From positions 1,236,501 through 1,300,500 of the forward strand of contig JACVTC010000015.1 in NCBI GenBank assembly GCA_016946835.1: 64,000 bases of DNA, in the 5' to 3' direction. The stretch comes from Neocallimastix lanati (nom. inval.) (Eukaryota > Neocallimastigomycota > Neocallimastigomycetes > Neocallimastigales > Neocallimastigaceae). The notes under the pieces were generated by a model. The model was not told the origin of the DNA. It saw only the letters and a list, made by a program, of their open reading frames with translations, and did no database searches. The position numbers and the translations under genes were made by a program. The first letter of the stretch is position 1. The number at the start of each line of letters is the position of its first letter. Shown here one piece after another: positions 42,051 through 53,440 of this stretch.

Positions 42051-44354
42051 TTAATTATTTTTATTGAATTTTTTCAAGAGTTTGGGGCAATTAAGATTTT
42101 CCTCAGGTTCCCAAGAAGCTTCTGAAAGCGGATATCCTTTCCATTTTATCAAGTATTGGATTTTCCCATAATGAGTTCGTTTGTCTAATATTTGTTCAAC
42201 TTCGTACTCTTCTTCGTTGTTAATGATAATTGGTGGTGGTTCTTGGTTTCTTCCAAACTTATCTTCAAAGTACGGTTCAAGGTCAGAGACATGCATGATT
42301 GGATGAATCCTAAGATTTTTTGGCAAGTCAAGTTTATACGAAACAGGAGATATTTTGCTTAGGATTTTAAAAGGTCCTAATTTTCTTGGTTTAAGCTTTT
42401 TGTTACCATTCTTTATAATTAGGGAACTATTGATCCAAACTTTGTCATTTTTCTTGAATTCAGGTGATTCCATACGATGCTTATTGGCATATTTCTCTTG
42501 TTTTTCAATTGCTATTTTAATATTTTCTTTTAATTCCTTGGTTAATTCTGCAAGGTTTTTAACAAGTTCTTCTGCTCTAGGTACTTCAACATTTGTGGGG
42601 ACTTCGGGAGAATGTCTGGGATTGAATCCATAATTAGCGAAGAAAGGTGAATGATTAGTGAATTCTTGAATGGTGTTATTATAGCTAAATTCTGCTAAGT
42701 AAAGAAAGTCATTCCAATTAGATCCTTTGAAATTTGTATAGCATCTTAAGTATTGTTCGATAACGGAGTTCACCCTCTCCGTTAAACCATTTGTTTGGTG
42801 ATGAAATGGATATATTGGGCCGTAATATAAATTAGTGTTTGGTTTCAAATTAATTTCACAATCATATTGTCGATGAGGGTGTAGCATGTTCGCAGCGACT
42901 TCACTAAAAACATCCATAAATGAGGATAATTTAGTTGGTAAAAGATAGATAACATTTTTATTGTCTTCGTTGGGTTCCTTGTGTTGGTTCTTAGTATTAT
43001 TAATTATTTCATTAGATATTTTTTCTTCTGAATTGTTAATTTCTTCAATTTTTTGGTTGTCCGAATTATCAGAATTTTTTGGAATTTCGTTTATTAAATT
43101 GCATGAAGGAATGAAGGTTGTATAAGTATTTGGAATAACGAGACAATTATTAATACAATATTTTGAATTAAAATGAAGTGTTTTAGAAGAGAAATCTATT
43201 GTTGGATTATGAGTAGAGAGCCATTCAGCGCCAAGAAGAGCACAATAAGAAGGTAAATCGACGACATAAAACTTAGTTTTACAATTGTGATTTTTATAGC
43301 TGATCGAAATTGGCAAAGTTTCCCCGAGAATTTTCTGAGTACCACCAATTCCTCCTACTTCAGGATGAATGGTTTCGGATGAATAAGGAATGTTATTTTC
43401 ATTGGCAAAGTAGACATCCATAAGATTAAGTTGAGAACCTGAATCTAGAAGAATCTTAATTTTGACTGATGATTTTAAAACATTGAGAGTGAATTCAATT
43501 ATAGGAAGACTCAAATTTTGTTGATCTGAGATTCTTGGTCTTTCTTTGGCCTTTGGTTCAGGATTAGTAATATGAGAAGTGCTTGAGGGTGATTTTTTCT
43601 TATTTTTGAGTGGACAATTGCCTAGAGTATGATTTGAGGATCCACAATATAAACAGAGGTTTTCTCTTTTTCTTCTTTCTTTCTCTTCGTCGGATAGGGG
43701 TCCATAATGTTTAGAATTCGAACCTTTCTTATAAAAATTCCATCTTTTCTTATTAGAATTGTTGTTATTAAGGTTATTGTTTGATCGATTTTGATTATTT
43801 GTAAATTGCCTATGGGCTGATAGACGGCCATCTATTCTGGAAGCTATAGTTTGCATAGCAGTAAGAGATCTTGGACCAGGGAACATTTCCAGAATTCTTG
43901 TAGCGATTTGATCATTTAAACCAACAAGAAATGCGTCCATTTTCGCTTCTTCGTTCCAAGATGACTCGTCGGCATAAGAGTTGAATTCGAGTATATAGCT
44001 TCTAATGTCGCCTAACCGTTTTTGTCTTATAGTTCTGAGTTTCTGATTTGCAATGAATGTTGAGTCATAACTCCCATATACAGATTTCATTCTTTCAACG
44101 AAAGCTTCGTAATTTAACAAGCAAGGGTCCTGATTCTCCATAAGTGATGCTGCCCAATTCATAGCATTACCATATAACCTAGAAATAACGTAGATTACTT
44201 TTGTTTCATCATTATTGAATCGATCAGGGTGAATCATGAAGATTAAATTCATTTTAGCTAAGAATCCCTTAAGGTAGCGTCTATCTCCGGCAAAACCATC
44301 CTTATAGGTTGCGTTGGCAAAATTGTTTTCTTCCATTTTGAATATAAGTTTCAC
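42051..44354 (-). CDS. Element 5 fused gag-protease-integrase-tail-chromodomain protein
   Basis: 767 residues, probably starting at the Met of MEENNF (residue 7). Gag capsid region about 10-190 ([20 protein letters not shown]), CCHC knuckle [14 protein letters not shown] near 233 and protease [13 protein letters not shown] near 303. The RT start is only LYYGPIYPF, which runs directly into [19 protein letters not shown], the end of the integrase core. An in-frame deletion has thus removed RT, RNase H and integrase up to its last catalytic motif (junction near 42801-42812). A GPF module ([10 protein letters not shown]) and a C-terminal chromodomain (about 712-765; [28 protein letters not shown]) follow. 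The chromodomain would bind modified histone tails. The frame has stayed open through the deletion, which is notable for a dead copy. Confidence 0.88.
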   Translation of the reverse strand: MKLIFKMEENNFANATYKDGFAGDRRYLKGFLAKMNLIFMIHPDRFNNDETKVIYVISRLYGNAMNWAASLMENQDPCLLNYEAFVERMKSVYGSYDSTFIANQKLRTIRQKRLGDIRSYILEFNSYADESSWNEEAKMDAFLVGLNDQIATRILEMFPGPRSLTAMQTIASRIDGRLSAHRQFTNNQNRSNNNLNNNNSNKKRWNFYKKGSNSKHYGPLSDEEKERRKRENLCLYCGSSNHTLGNCPLKNKKKSPSSTSHITNPEPKAKERPRISDQQNLSLPIIEFTLNVLKSSVKIKILLDSGSQLNLMDVYFANENNIPYSSETIHPEVGGIGGTQKILGETLPISISYKNHNCKTKFYVVDLPSYCALLGAEWLSTHNPTIDFSSKTLHFNSKYCINNCLVIPNTYTTFIPSCNLINEIPKNSDNSDNQKIEEINNSEEKISNEIINNTKNQHKEPNEDNKNVIYLLPTKLSSFMDVFSEVAANMLHPHRQYDCEINLKPNTNLYYGPIYPFHHQTNGLTERVNSVIEQYLRCYTNFKGSNWNDFLYLAEFSYNNTIQEFTNHSPFFANYGFNPRHSPEVPTNVEVPRAEELVKNLAELTKELKENIKIAIEKQEKYANKHRMESPEFKKNDKVWINSSLIIKNGNKKLKPRKLGPFKILSKISPVSYKLDLPKNLRIHPIMHVSDLEPYFEDKFGRNQEPPPIIINNEEEYEVEQILDKRTHYGKIQYLIKWKGYPLSEASWEPEENLNCPKLLKKFNKNN

Positions 44355-45140
44355 TGTTATTTTTATAGTTGATTATTGAATAAGTTGGAATAAGATATAT
44401 TTAAGAACGATTTTTTCAGTATAATAGAGAGGAATTGAATTATAATATAATTTTGATTAAGGAGGATTTGAATATATAAATAGTAATAATTGATCCCACT
44501 GGAATTATTTAGAATTAAATAAGGTTTGGTATTGAAATTTTAAATTTATATAATATACTAAATTAGGTATAGTAGATTTGTATATATATTATTATAGTAA
44601 TTTAATAGTTATAGAGAGCTGGAAATAATTTAGAAAAGATTATTGAAATTTTAAAATTTATTGCATTAAGTTGATATAAAATTTCAGATTGATTTTGAGA
44701 GTGATTTGAGATTGGATATTTTCAGAGTTGATTTTTTTTTTTTTTTTTTTATAGTGATAAAGTAATATATAATTATTTTGGAAGATATAGGAGTAATTAA
44801 ATATTTATTTTATTTGATTAATCTTTATTTCTTATTGAATTGTTATAAACCAAATCATATAGTATTGAGCCAGGAAATATATAATTTGTTAAAGCCTTGC
44901 GTGGTAAGTCTCTTTAGCTCTTTATCGATAAACGCAGATTAAGTCGATTGTTAGTGCCAATTAATGGTAGAAGGAAGTAATGTAATTGTATTTTTGTTTG
45001 TATCTAACCTTTGTTAGCATGAAAAAGTACAACAAATTATCTTCCCCAGTTATCAACAGAATCTGAACGACAAAGTATTATGGTAACGATGCTCAACTAT
45101 CGTCGCTTTGGGAGCCAGGCAAGCCTTTATATATAACGTA
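44355..45140 (-). other. Element 5 leader or flank
   Basis: Upstream of the element 5 gene on the minus strand. The part at about 44880-45130 is less AT-rich (for example GGCTTGCCTGGCTCCCAAAG on the minus strand) and contains TTAATTGGCACTAACAATCG, part of which (TAATTGGCACT) recurs in the hairpin at 58143. It could be leader RNA; no LTR edge is identified. Confidence 0.45.
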
Positions 45141-45264
45141 AGAAATTTAAAATTAATTATAATTAAAATAAATATTTATTCGGAGAGTAGAGTACTATTT
45201 AATGCGAGATGTTGTTTAGAATAGTATCTGTAATTTAATTTATTTTATTTTATTCGCCTTATAA

Positions 45265-45510
45265 TAAATCTTCTTGATTTGGTAGATTTCCTTGATTTCT
45301 TGAGTTGGTAGATTTCCTTGATTTCCTTGATTTCTTGAGTTGGTAGATTTCCTTGATTTCCTTGATTTCTTGAGTTGGTAGATTTCCTTGATTTCCTTGA
45401 TTTCTTGAGTTGGTAGATTTCCTTAATTTCCTTGATTTCCTTGATTTCTTGAGTTGGTAGATATCCTTGATTTCCTTGATTTCCTTGATTTCTTGAGTTG
45501 GTAGATTTTT
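45265..45510. repeat. Tandem repeat TTGAGTTGGTAGATTTCCTTGATTTC
   Basis: About seven imperfect units of TTTCTTGAGTTGGTAGATTT plus one to three copies of the 9-mer CCTTGATTT. Higher-order variation in the 9-mer count is visible. Confidence 0.85.
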
Positions 45511-45533
45511 TGAAAAATTTTACTAAATTAAAA

Positions 45534-45686
45534 AATAAAATAAAATAAAATAAAATAAAATAAAATAAAATAAAATAAAATAAAATAAAATAAAATAAAA
45601 TAAAATAAAATAAAATAAAATAAAATAAAATAAAATAAAATAAAATAAAATAAAATAAAATAAAATAAAATAAAATAAAATAAAAA
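45534..45686. repeat. (TAAAA)n microsatellite
   Basis: About 30 uninterrupted 5-bp units. An open frame of Phe/Ile/Leu/Tyr on the minus strand is an artefact. Confidence 0.95.
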
Positions 45687-46327
45687 AATAAAAATAAAAG
45701 TAAAATTCTTTATAAAAGGTCAATCATAAAAAAAATAAAAATATACAATTATAAAGAATTTAAAAATTTTCCACATAACACAAATTAAATATATAAATTA
45801 AATTTAAAATAAGGTTAGGATAATTTTATTTTAATAAAAAAATATAATATATACATATATATATTTTTTTTAGAAATTTTATTTTTATTAAAATCATATT
45901 ATATATAAAAAAATAATAATTATTATAAAAGCTTGATAATGTATTATTAAAAAAATATAAAAATTATATGAATTTTATTAATATCTTTAATGTTTTTTTC
46001 AGCTATCTCTATAGTTATATTTTAAGGAGGGAAGTCTTTGGTATAGAATTATAAAAATTTCATAAATTTTATAAAATAGTAAATACAAATTGTATACAAA
46101 ATATTAAATGTATACGTTAAGCAAATTAAAATTAAATTTTTATATTACAATATAATAAAATATATTAGATTTCTAAAAATATATTACTATTCAAACTTAA
46201 TGTAAATAAAAAAAGTGAACTTTTAAATTAGAGAAAAGTTACTAAAATTAATTAATAGAATTAATAAATAAACGTTATATTTTTAATAAAATAAAATTTA
46301 CTGAAATTATACATATATATATATTTT

Positions 46328-46488
46328 TTATACTTAGAGAAAACTTTATTTAATTTATAATACATGATTTTAAAGAAAAAAAAAAAAATAAAATACATGA
46401 AATGAAATGTTATATATTATATAATTATAAAAGTGCGTTAGAAGTAATAGTTTCTAACTTTTCAAGATGAAAATCCATGCCTTATCAT
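46328..46488 (-). pseudogene. Shorter copy of the gene fragment at 46893-47207
   Basis: It matches the downstream flank and both ends of the coding part of the other copy, but about 97 bp are missing between CTAACTTTTC and GATGAAAATCCATGCC (plus strand). This breaks the frame. Confidence 0.6.
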
Positions 46489-46678
46489 ATTATTATCATA
46501 ATTATCATTGAAAAATTCAAAAAAAGATCATCTAGAAAAGGTATATAATAAATAAAAATAATTTAAATAATAATTAAAATAAACACTTTAATAATGTTAA
46601 GAATGTAACTAAAATCTCACAATCTTAATTATGATTATTTATAGTTAATATGGCTTTTATTTATTTATATTTAATTAT

Positions 46679-46825
46679 ATGAATATTACATGATAAAGAA
46701 TATTACAGTTTAATAAAATATAATAAATAAGATTTATGGTAACTATTTAATATGAATATTACATGATAAAGAATATTACAGTTTAATAAAATATAATAAA
46801 TAAGATTTATGGTAACTATTTAATA
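46679..46825. repeat. 73-bp tandem duplication
   Basis: ATGAATATTACATGATAAAG through GGTAACTATTTAATA occurs twice back to back with no visible difference. Confidence 0.88.
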
Positions 46826-47000
46826 ACTATCTAATAACTAATGTACTCATAATGTGGCGTATTGTGGCGTTTTTTTTTTTTTTTTTTTTTTTAAAACTAA
46901 GAGAATAACTTTATTTAATTTATAATAATAATAAAATTACATGATTTTAAAGAAAAAAAAATAATAAAATACATGAAATAAAATATTATATATTTTAAAA

Positions 47001-47207
47001 TTATAAAAGTGCGTTAGAAGTAATAGCCTCTAACTTTTCCCATTCCTCGATAATAACACCACGTCTATTATTGTGAGTAATAATTTCAGTATTAGTGTTA
47101 TCAACTGAATCTATATCTGTCATTTCACCGGGAGGTGAAAATCCATGCCTTATCATTTCGACGTCGACGCTCTTGACAACGGTAGATTCAATGGATATTG
47201 TGGCGTA
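47001..47207 (-). pseudogene. C-terminal gene fragment or last exon, unidentified
   Basis: A minus-strand frame of 68 codons ending in TAA at 47001-47003 reads like real protein: ESTVVKSVDVEMIRHGFSPP, then GEMTDIDSVDNTNTEIITHN, then RRGVIIEEWEKLEAITSNAL. It is clearly less AT-rich than its flanks. A stop lies just upstream in frame, so the start would have to come from another exon; none was found. A deleted copy lies at 46328-46488. I do not recognise the family. Confidence 0.5.
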
Positions 47208-47282
47208 TTAATATTACAATGTATAATTATAATGTAGCTAATACTTAATAAATAAATTGTTATTTAAAAAAAGATTAGGAAA

Positions 47283-47790
47283 TTAAAAATTTATTGAACA
47301 TTCATTTTTTATATTTTTTATATTTTTTTTTTTTTATTTTTCTTTTTATTTTCTTTTTTTATATAAATATTTAAATAATATATATTAATTTGTTTTTATT
47401 ATGTTTTTTTTTTTTAATACATATAAAATTATTAAAATATATATATAAAATATATATATATAATAATAAAAAAAAAAAGATACATAGTACATATAAAAGA
47501 TTATAAATATTTAAAAAAAAGTATAAATTAAATTAAAAATTTATTGAACATTCATTTTTTATATTTTTTATATATTTTTTTTTTATTTTTCTTTTTATTT
47601 TCTTTTTTTAAATAAATATTTAAATAATATATATTAATTTGTTTTTATTATGTTTTTTTTTTTTAATACATATAAAATTATTAAAAAATATATATATATA
47701 AAATATATATATATAATAATAAAAAAAAAAAAAGATACATAGTACATATAAATGATTATAAATATTTAAAAAAAAGTATAAATTAAAAAT
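47283..47790. repeat. About 250-bp tandem duplication
   Basis: AAATTAAAAATTTATTGAAC and the next 220 bp or so (homopolymers, TTAATTTGTTTTTATTATGT, GATACATAGTACATATAAA) are present twice, starting near 47280 and 47530. Confidence 0.85.
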
Positions 47791-47943
47791 TTTTTTTTTT
47801 TTTTAATACAAAATTGAATCTTTTTTTTTTTTTTTTTTTTTTTTTCTTATATTTAATAACTTTGTTCTTTGTTATTGAGAAAAAAACTATTTCTCAATGA
47901 CTATTTTTTTTAAATAAATATTTTATAATTTAAAAAAAAAGCT

Positions 47944-47987
<44 letters not shown>

Positions 47988-48739
47988 AATTTATAATAAA
48001 TTAAACATCTAATAACTTATAAATATATATATAAAAAGGAATTTTACTTTCTTTTTTTTTTTTTGTTATAATCTATTTTCATTAATCTAATTCTAATAAT
48101 AGAAATATAATTTAACAATAAATAAAAACTAGATAAAAGCGACTATAATAACTATATATATTTCCAATAATTATTAATTATTGTTAAAAAATAAATATTA
48201 ATCTTTTCATTTTTTTTTCATTAGTCAAAAAAAAAAAAAAAAAAAAATTAAAAATTTACTTTTTTTTCTTTGTTTTTTTTTATATTTTTTTTATTCCTAG
48301 TAAATATACTAAAAACTTATTTTTATGAAAAAAAATTTTTTTTAATTTTTATTTTTCTTTAAAATAAAAAGAAACAAAAAAAAAAAAATTTTTTTTATTT
48401 TTTTAAATAAACTTTTTTTTTAATATTATATTAAACTAGTTAATAATATAGTTTATGATTTAAAATAATAATAAAAAAAAGAAGTATTTTTTTTAGATAA
48501 AATTAAGCATTAACTTTCTTTTTAAGAATTTAAAAAAAGGGAGAATAAAAAGCAATTTTTTTTGTATCATACATTTAGATTTGTTTTTCTTTAAAGCCTT
48601 TTTTTTTCTTTTTTATAGAAATTGAAAGACTTTTATATAAAAAAAACATATGTTTTTATATATATTCTATTTTCTTTTTCTTTTTCTTTTTTTTTTTTAA
48701 GAATAAAATAAAAAGAACCTCTAATTTCTATTTATTAAA

Positions 48740-50538
48740 TTACCAGTGTTGACTACCTTGAGTCTTGGTTGGATATGGATCATCGTATAAAGAAACACGT
48801 GGTAATCCATCATCATTACTTAAGGTGAAAGTGTATGAAGCTGGTAATGGACCATTTGGTTGGGCATTGTTACGACGACTAACACTACGAGTAACACCAC
48901 GCTTAATGGTAGAGGCACCTCTTGTAATGGAACGCTTAACAGTATCGAATGCTTCTGGGAACTTTTGTTTTAAGTCATCATACTTTTGTGGACTCTTACG
49001 CTTTAACATTAAGAGACCTACACCAGCGGCACCAACAACAGCAGCAGTTCCTCCGATAACGCCTGCAGTAACTGGGGCATTAGTACCTCCATTCTCAATA
49101 TCAAATTCATCAAGTTCTTGTTCACCTGGAAGAGCGGTAGAAACTGGTTTTGGTGGAACAGCAGTAGCTTTTTCCTTTTCAGCCTTTTCATGTGGTTTTT
49201 CAACTGGCTTACTTGGTTTAGCAGCTGGAGTAGCAATTGGAACGACTGGTACAGCTGGAATCTTTGGAGCTTGACCAGTAATATTGGCAACAGTTGGGAA
49301 GACAGCGACAGTAGTCGTAGATGTGGTTGTGGTGGTAGTAGTAGTAGTGGTAGTAGTAGTGGTAGTAGTGGTGGTAGTAGTGGTCTTACGAGTAGTGGTA
49401 GTTTTGTGGGTAGTGGTAGTCTTACGGGTAGTTGTAGTAGTCTTACGACGAGTAGTAGTCTTCTTTTCTTCTTCGTAGTCGTCATCATCATCATCACCAC
49501 CTTCGAATTTTCCAGATTCCCATGGGTAAGATCTCATACCCTTTTCATCACCACTCATAGCTCTAGCAGCTTGTTTGAATGAGTTAACAATAGTACTCTT
49601 AGAAACACCCTTAGCCTTAGCAAATTCACTTAAAGCAGAACTGTTGTAGTGAGGTCCATCCATAATTTCCTTAGTACTCTTGTTAACAATAACGTAAATC
49701 ATGTTAACAACACCGGTACTCTTCTTAGCAAGGTGTTGGAAAGCAGTTTGTGAAAGATCAACTTGAGTTGGAGCACAGGAACCACATTGGTCAATAACCT
49801 TTGCTCTAACTGTTTTTGTATTAATATATTAAATAAATATATATATAAATTATTATTATTATTACCAAAATTATTATTACAAAAAGTAATCTTTAAAATT
49901 TTATATTTTCAAAAAATTCTTTTTTCTCTATATTTATTTAAATAATATTTATTTTATACTTACTAATTTTGTATTCACCATCAGCCTTATCATCAATAAT
50001 CATACCAACGTAGTAGTTATCACAATACTTGTATGGCTTATGATTGAAATAGTCTGGATGCTATTTTATAAATGTTTTTTTTTATAAATTTAATAATAAA
50101 TATTAATTATTTACTTAATCAAAAATTTTATAAAACCTTACTATTAAAACTATCATTACTCAAAAAAAAAAAAAAAAAATTTAAATTAAAAATCACAAAT
50201 CAACATTCATTATCAATTATCTCTTCCACAATTATTTTATCTTTATTAATTATTAATCTATTCTTAATCAATTTTAAGTTTTATTTAATTAATTACATTA
50301 TTTAAATAAAAATATATATATTTCTTGCTTTAATAAAATTTATCTTCATCCTTAAAATTATATAAACACTTACTAAAGCAACGAAGAACTTATTGCTTGG
50401 AATCTTAATTTCACATTTTGGATTTTCTTGTGTTTCACATTCATCTGGACAACCATAGAAAGTTGATCTGTATGGATAGTGCTTAGCAAATACTGCATTT
50501 ATTAATACAGTTAAAATTACAAACAAATATGTATTCAT
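48740..50538 (-). CDS. Membrane-anchored double-psi beta-barrel (expansin/RlpA-like) surface protein, 3 exons
   Basis: Exons: 50374-50538, 49964-50060 and 48740-49809. Introns are 313 and 154 bp with GTAAGT donors and AG acceptors. The join is in frame for 443 residues. Residues 1-18 are a signal peptide (MNTYLFVILTVLINAVFA). Residues of about 25-130 form a barwin/expansin-like double-psi barrel: STFYGCPDEC, YKYCDNYYVGMII, RAKVIDQCGSCAPTQVDLS, and GVVNMIYVIV closing the fold. An acidic run follows, then a Thr-rich mucin-like stretch (about 203-256) with RKTTTT repeats, a Pro/Lys-rich stalk, one membrane helix (about 334-356, GVIGGTAAVVGAAGVGLLML) and a basic cytosolic tail of about 85 residues ending SQHW. 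The domain family acts on or binds wall polysaccharides. The single-span layout suggests a wall sensor or tethered wall-loosening protein; that role is inferred. No neighbour explains its job. Confidence 0.85.
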
Positions 50539-51239
50539 TTTGATAATATTATTTTACAATTAATTTTTTTTAGTAAATCTCCCTTTTTTTTTTTTAATCT
50601 ATATAAATTCTATAATTATTTTTCAAAATACTATTTATTTTATATTTTATATTCCAAAAAAAATGTTTCAAAAAAAATAATTTTTTTTAAAATATTTTAA
50701 TTTCAAAAAAAAAAAAAAAAAAAACGAAGGGAAAAAAAGCTTTTATTTATATATTCTAAAAAAAAATAAATAATAAGTAATAAATAATAAAATAATAAAA
50801 TATAAATAATAATAATAAATATAATATATTTTTATTAATAATTCTTTTTTATTATTTCTTTTAAATGTTAATAACTATTTATTTAAATGAGTGAATGTAT
50901 AATATATATCAATAAATTCATAGATTATTTAAATGAATGAATAAATAATACATAAATAAAATTATTATTATTATTATTTAAACTTTATTAGTATTTTTTT
51001 TTTGGTTGATTCAATTGTAATTTTAATTATTTTTTTTATACAATATTAAATTAAAAATAAAAAAATTTTTATTATTTATTTTTTTTCTTTTTCTATTCTT
51101 CATAATATTTTAGTGAAGATTAAATTAAATATAAATAAATTATATTAAATTTCTATTTATTCTACTATTTATATTCATCTAGATTATATTTATATAGATT
51201 ATATAAATTATATTTATATTCATAAATATAAATATTCTT

Positions 51240-51560
51240 TCTATTATTTATTATTTATTATTTATTATTTATTAATAAATACTCTTTTTATTATTTATTA
51301 TTTATTATTTATTATTTATTATTTATTAATAAATACTCTTTTTATTATTTATTATTTATTATTTATTAATAAATAATCTTATTATTATTTATTATTTATT
51401 ATTTATTAATAAATACTCTTATTATTATTTATTATTTATTATTTATTAATAAATACTCTTATTATTATTCAACTATTTATTAATAAATACTCTTATTATT
51501 TTTTATTTATTAATACTCTTTTTATTATTTATTATTTATTATTTATTATTTATTATTTAT
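51240..51560. repeat. Minisatellite, second locus of the TTTATTAATAAATACTCTT family
   Basis: About six imperfect units with the same core as 11402-11840, one with AATAAATAATCTT. Confidence 0.88.
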
Positions 51561-53156
51561 TTATTATTCAATTATTTGATTTATCCTATAAAATAGACTA
51601 ATTTTAATAATAAAATAATATAGAATATATTATATTATAATTAATAGTAAAATAAAAAAAAACTAGAAATGGAAACTTTAATTTAAGTTTTAATATCTGT
51701 AATATATTATAATATATTATTTTACTAATTATCTCTTTTAATTTTTTAAATTTAATATGAAATAATATTATATTAATATATTTTAATATATTAACTTATT
51801 TGTTAATTTATTAAAAAAAAACATTTTCTTAGATATGTTTATCGAATTTAATAATGAATAGAAATAAAAATTTATTTATCAAAATTATATATTTATTTAT
51901 ATAATAATATTAATTTATTAAATTAATTATTTATTTATTAATTTATTATATATTATATTATAAAATATTATTATTAAATATAAATTATAAATTATAATAA
52001 TTTATTATTCATAATTATTTATAATAAAATAATAATTAATTATTTATTATTTACTATTCAATTATTGATAATTATTTAATATTTAATACTTATTTAATAT
52101 TTAATATTTAATATTTAATATTTATTTATTATTTGTTATTATTTATTGTTTATTATTTGTTATTAATTAGTAATTTTCATTTAATAATTAATTAGTATTA
52201 TTATATTAAATAAATAAATAAAAGGGATGATAATTAATAGTAATATATTACACAATACATTTTGTGTTACTTTTAATAAAATAATAAAAAGATATTATAT
52301 AATAGAATACAATAATGTTACATAAAAAGTATAATGAAACTTATAAAATATGTATTAAACTTTTATATTTATTTTAATTTAATTTTAATTTATTATTATT
52401 ATATTATAATTTATTATTTTATATTAATTTATATATTTTTATACATTTTATAATTAATTTATATTATAATATATAATTATATATATTAAATAATAGAATT
52501 AACATATATTATTGAGATTGATCGAATCATTTTTTATATTTTGACAATTTTAAAAATAAAAAAAAGTTTAATATATATGGATAAATAGAAATTGGAATAT
52601 TCATGAATTAGAATTAAATATTTATACAATTTATTTATTTTATATTTGTTTATTTATTTATATTATTGTTTATTTATTATATGTTTATTTATATTATTAT
52701 TTATTTTTCATTTAATTTATTTTTATTATTTTAAAAATTTTAAATAATAAAAATTAAAGTTTCACGATCAGAAAAAAAAAACAAAAATTAAATTAAATTT
52801 AAAAAAGTTTAAAAAAAACAAAAAAATAAATAAATTGACAATATATATTTATATATTACTCTTTATAAATGAATATATAATAAAATATATATCAGTTGTA
52901 TTAATAAAATATATTTTGTATATAATTGAATTAAATTCTCAAAACTTCATTTTATTTTAATATAAACAAATAAATAAAAATAAAAAATTACAAAATAAAA
53001 ATTTTTTTAAAGATTAAAATAAAAATTTAAATATTTGAAAATAATAACAAAAAAAAAATAAACATTTTGTGGTTAATATTTTTTTTTTCATTATTATTTT
53101 ATTTTTATATATTTCAATTAATTATATTTATATATTTTATTATTTATATTTTATTA

Positions 53157-53440
53157 ATTACTATTTATTAATAAATACTCTTTTTATTATTTATTATTTA
53201 TTATTTATTATTTATTATTTATTAATAAATACTCTTTTTATTATTTATTATTTATCTTTTTATTATTTATTATTTATTATTTATTATTTATTAATAAATA
53301 CTCTTTTTATTATTTATTATTTATCTTTTTATTATTTATTATTTATTATTTATTATTTATTAATAAATACTCTTTTTATTATTTATTATTTTTTATTTAT
53401 TAATAAATACTCTTTTTATTATTTATTATTTAATTATTAA
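53157..53440. repeat. Minisatellite, third locus of the TTTATTAATAAATACTCTT family
   Basis: About five units; longer units of about 66-70 bp contain the extra block TTTATCTTTTTATTA. Confidence 0.88.

Larger units (their letters stand above)
41140..45140 (-). mobile_element. Ty3-type chromovirus element 5, deleted (minus orientation)
   Basis: A minus-strand element with one LTR at its 3' end (41140-41659), a polypurine tract and one long frame encoding gag, protease, the end of integrase and a chromodomain, but no RT, RNase H or integrase core. No second LTR is seen to the right, so the 5' end is missing or diverged. It interrupts element 4. The right limit is uncertain. Confidence 0.8.
45690..48700. 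other. Gene-poor region with local duplications
   Basis: Apart from the gene fragments at 46328-46488 and 46893-47207, I see only AT-rich sequence, homopolymers and tandem duplications. Confidence 0.7.

Noticed and set aside
42355-42633. 92-codon plus-strand frame
   Set aside because: Antisense shadow of element 5's protein-coding frame.
45523-45723. 66-codon minus-strand open frame
   Set aside because: Pure translation of the (TAAAA)n array.
49018-49582. Long plus- and minus-strand frames overlapping the surface-protein gene
   Set aside because: Shadows of the Thr-rich ACN repeat region; the spliced minus-strand gene explains the DNA.
53069-53440. 123-codon open frame
   Set aside because: Runs through the TTTATTAATAAATACTCTT minisatellite; repeat artefact.
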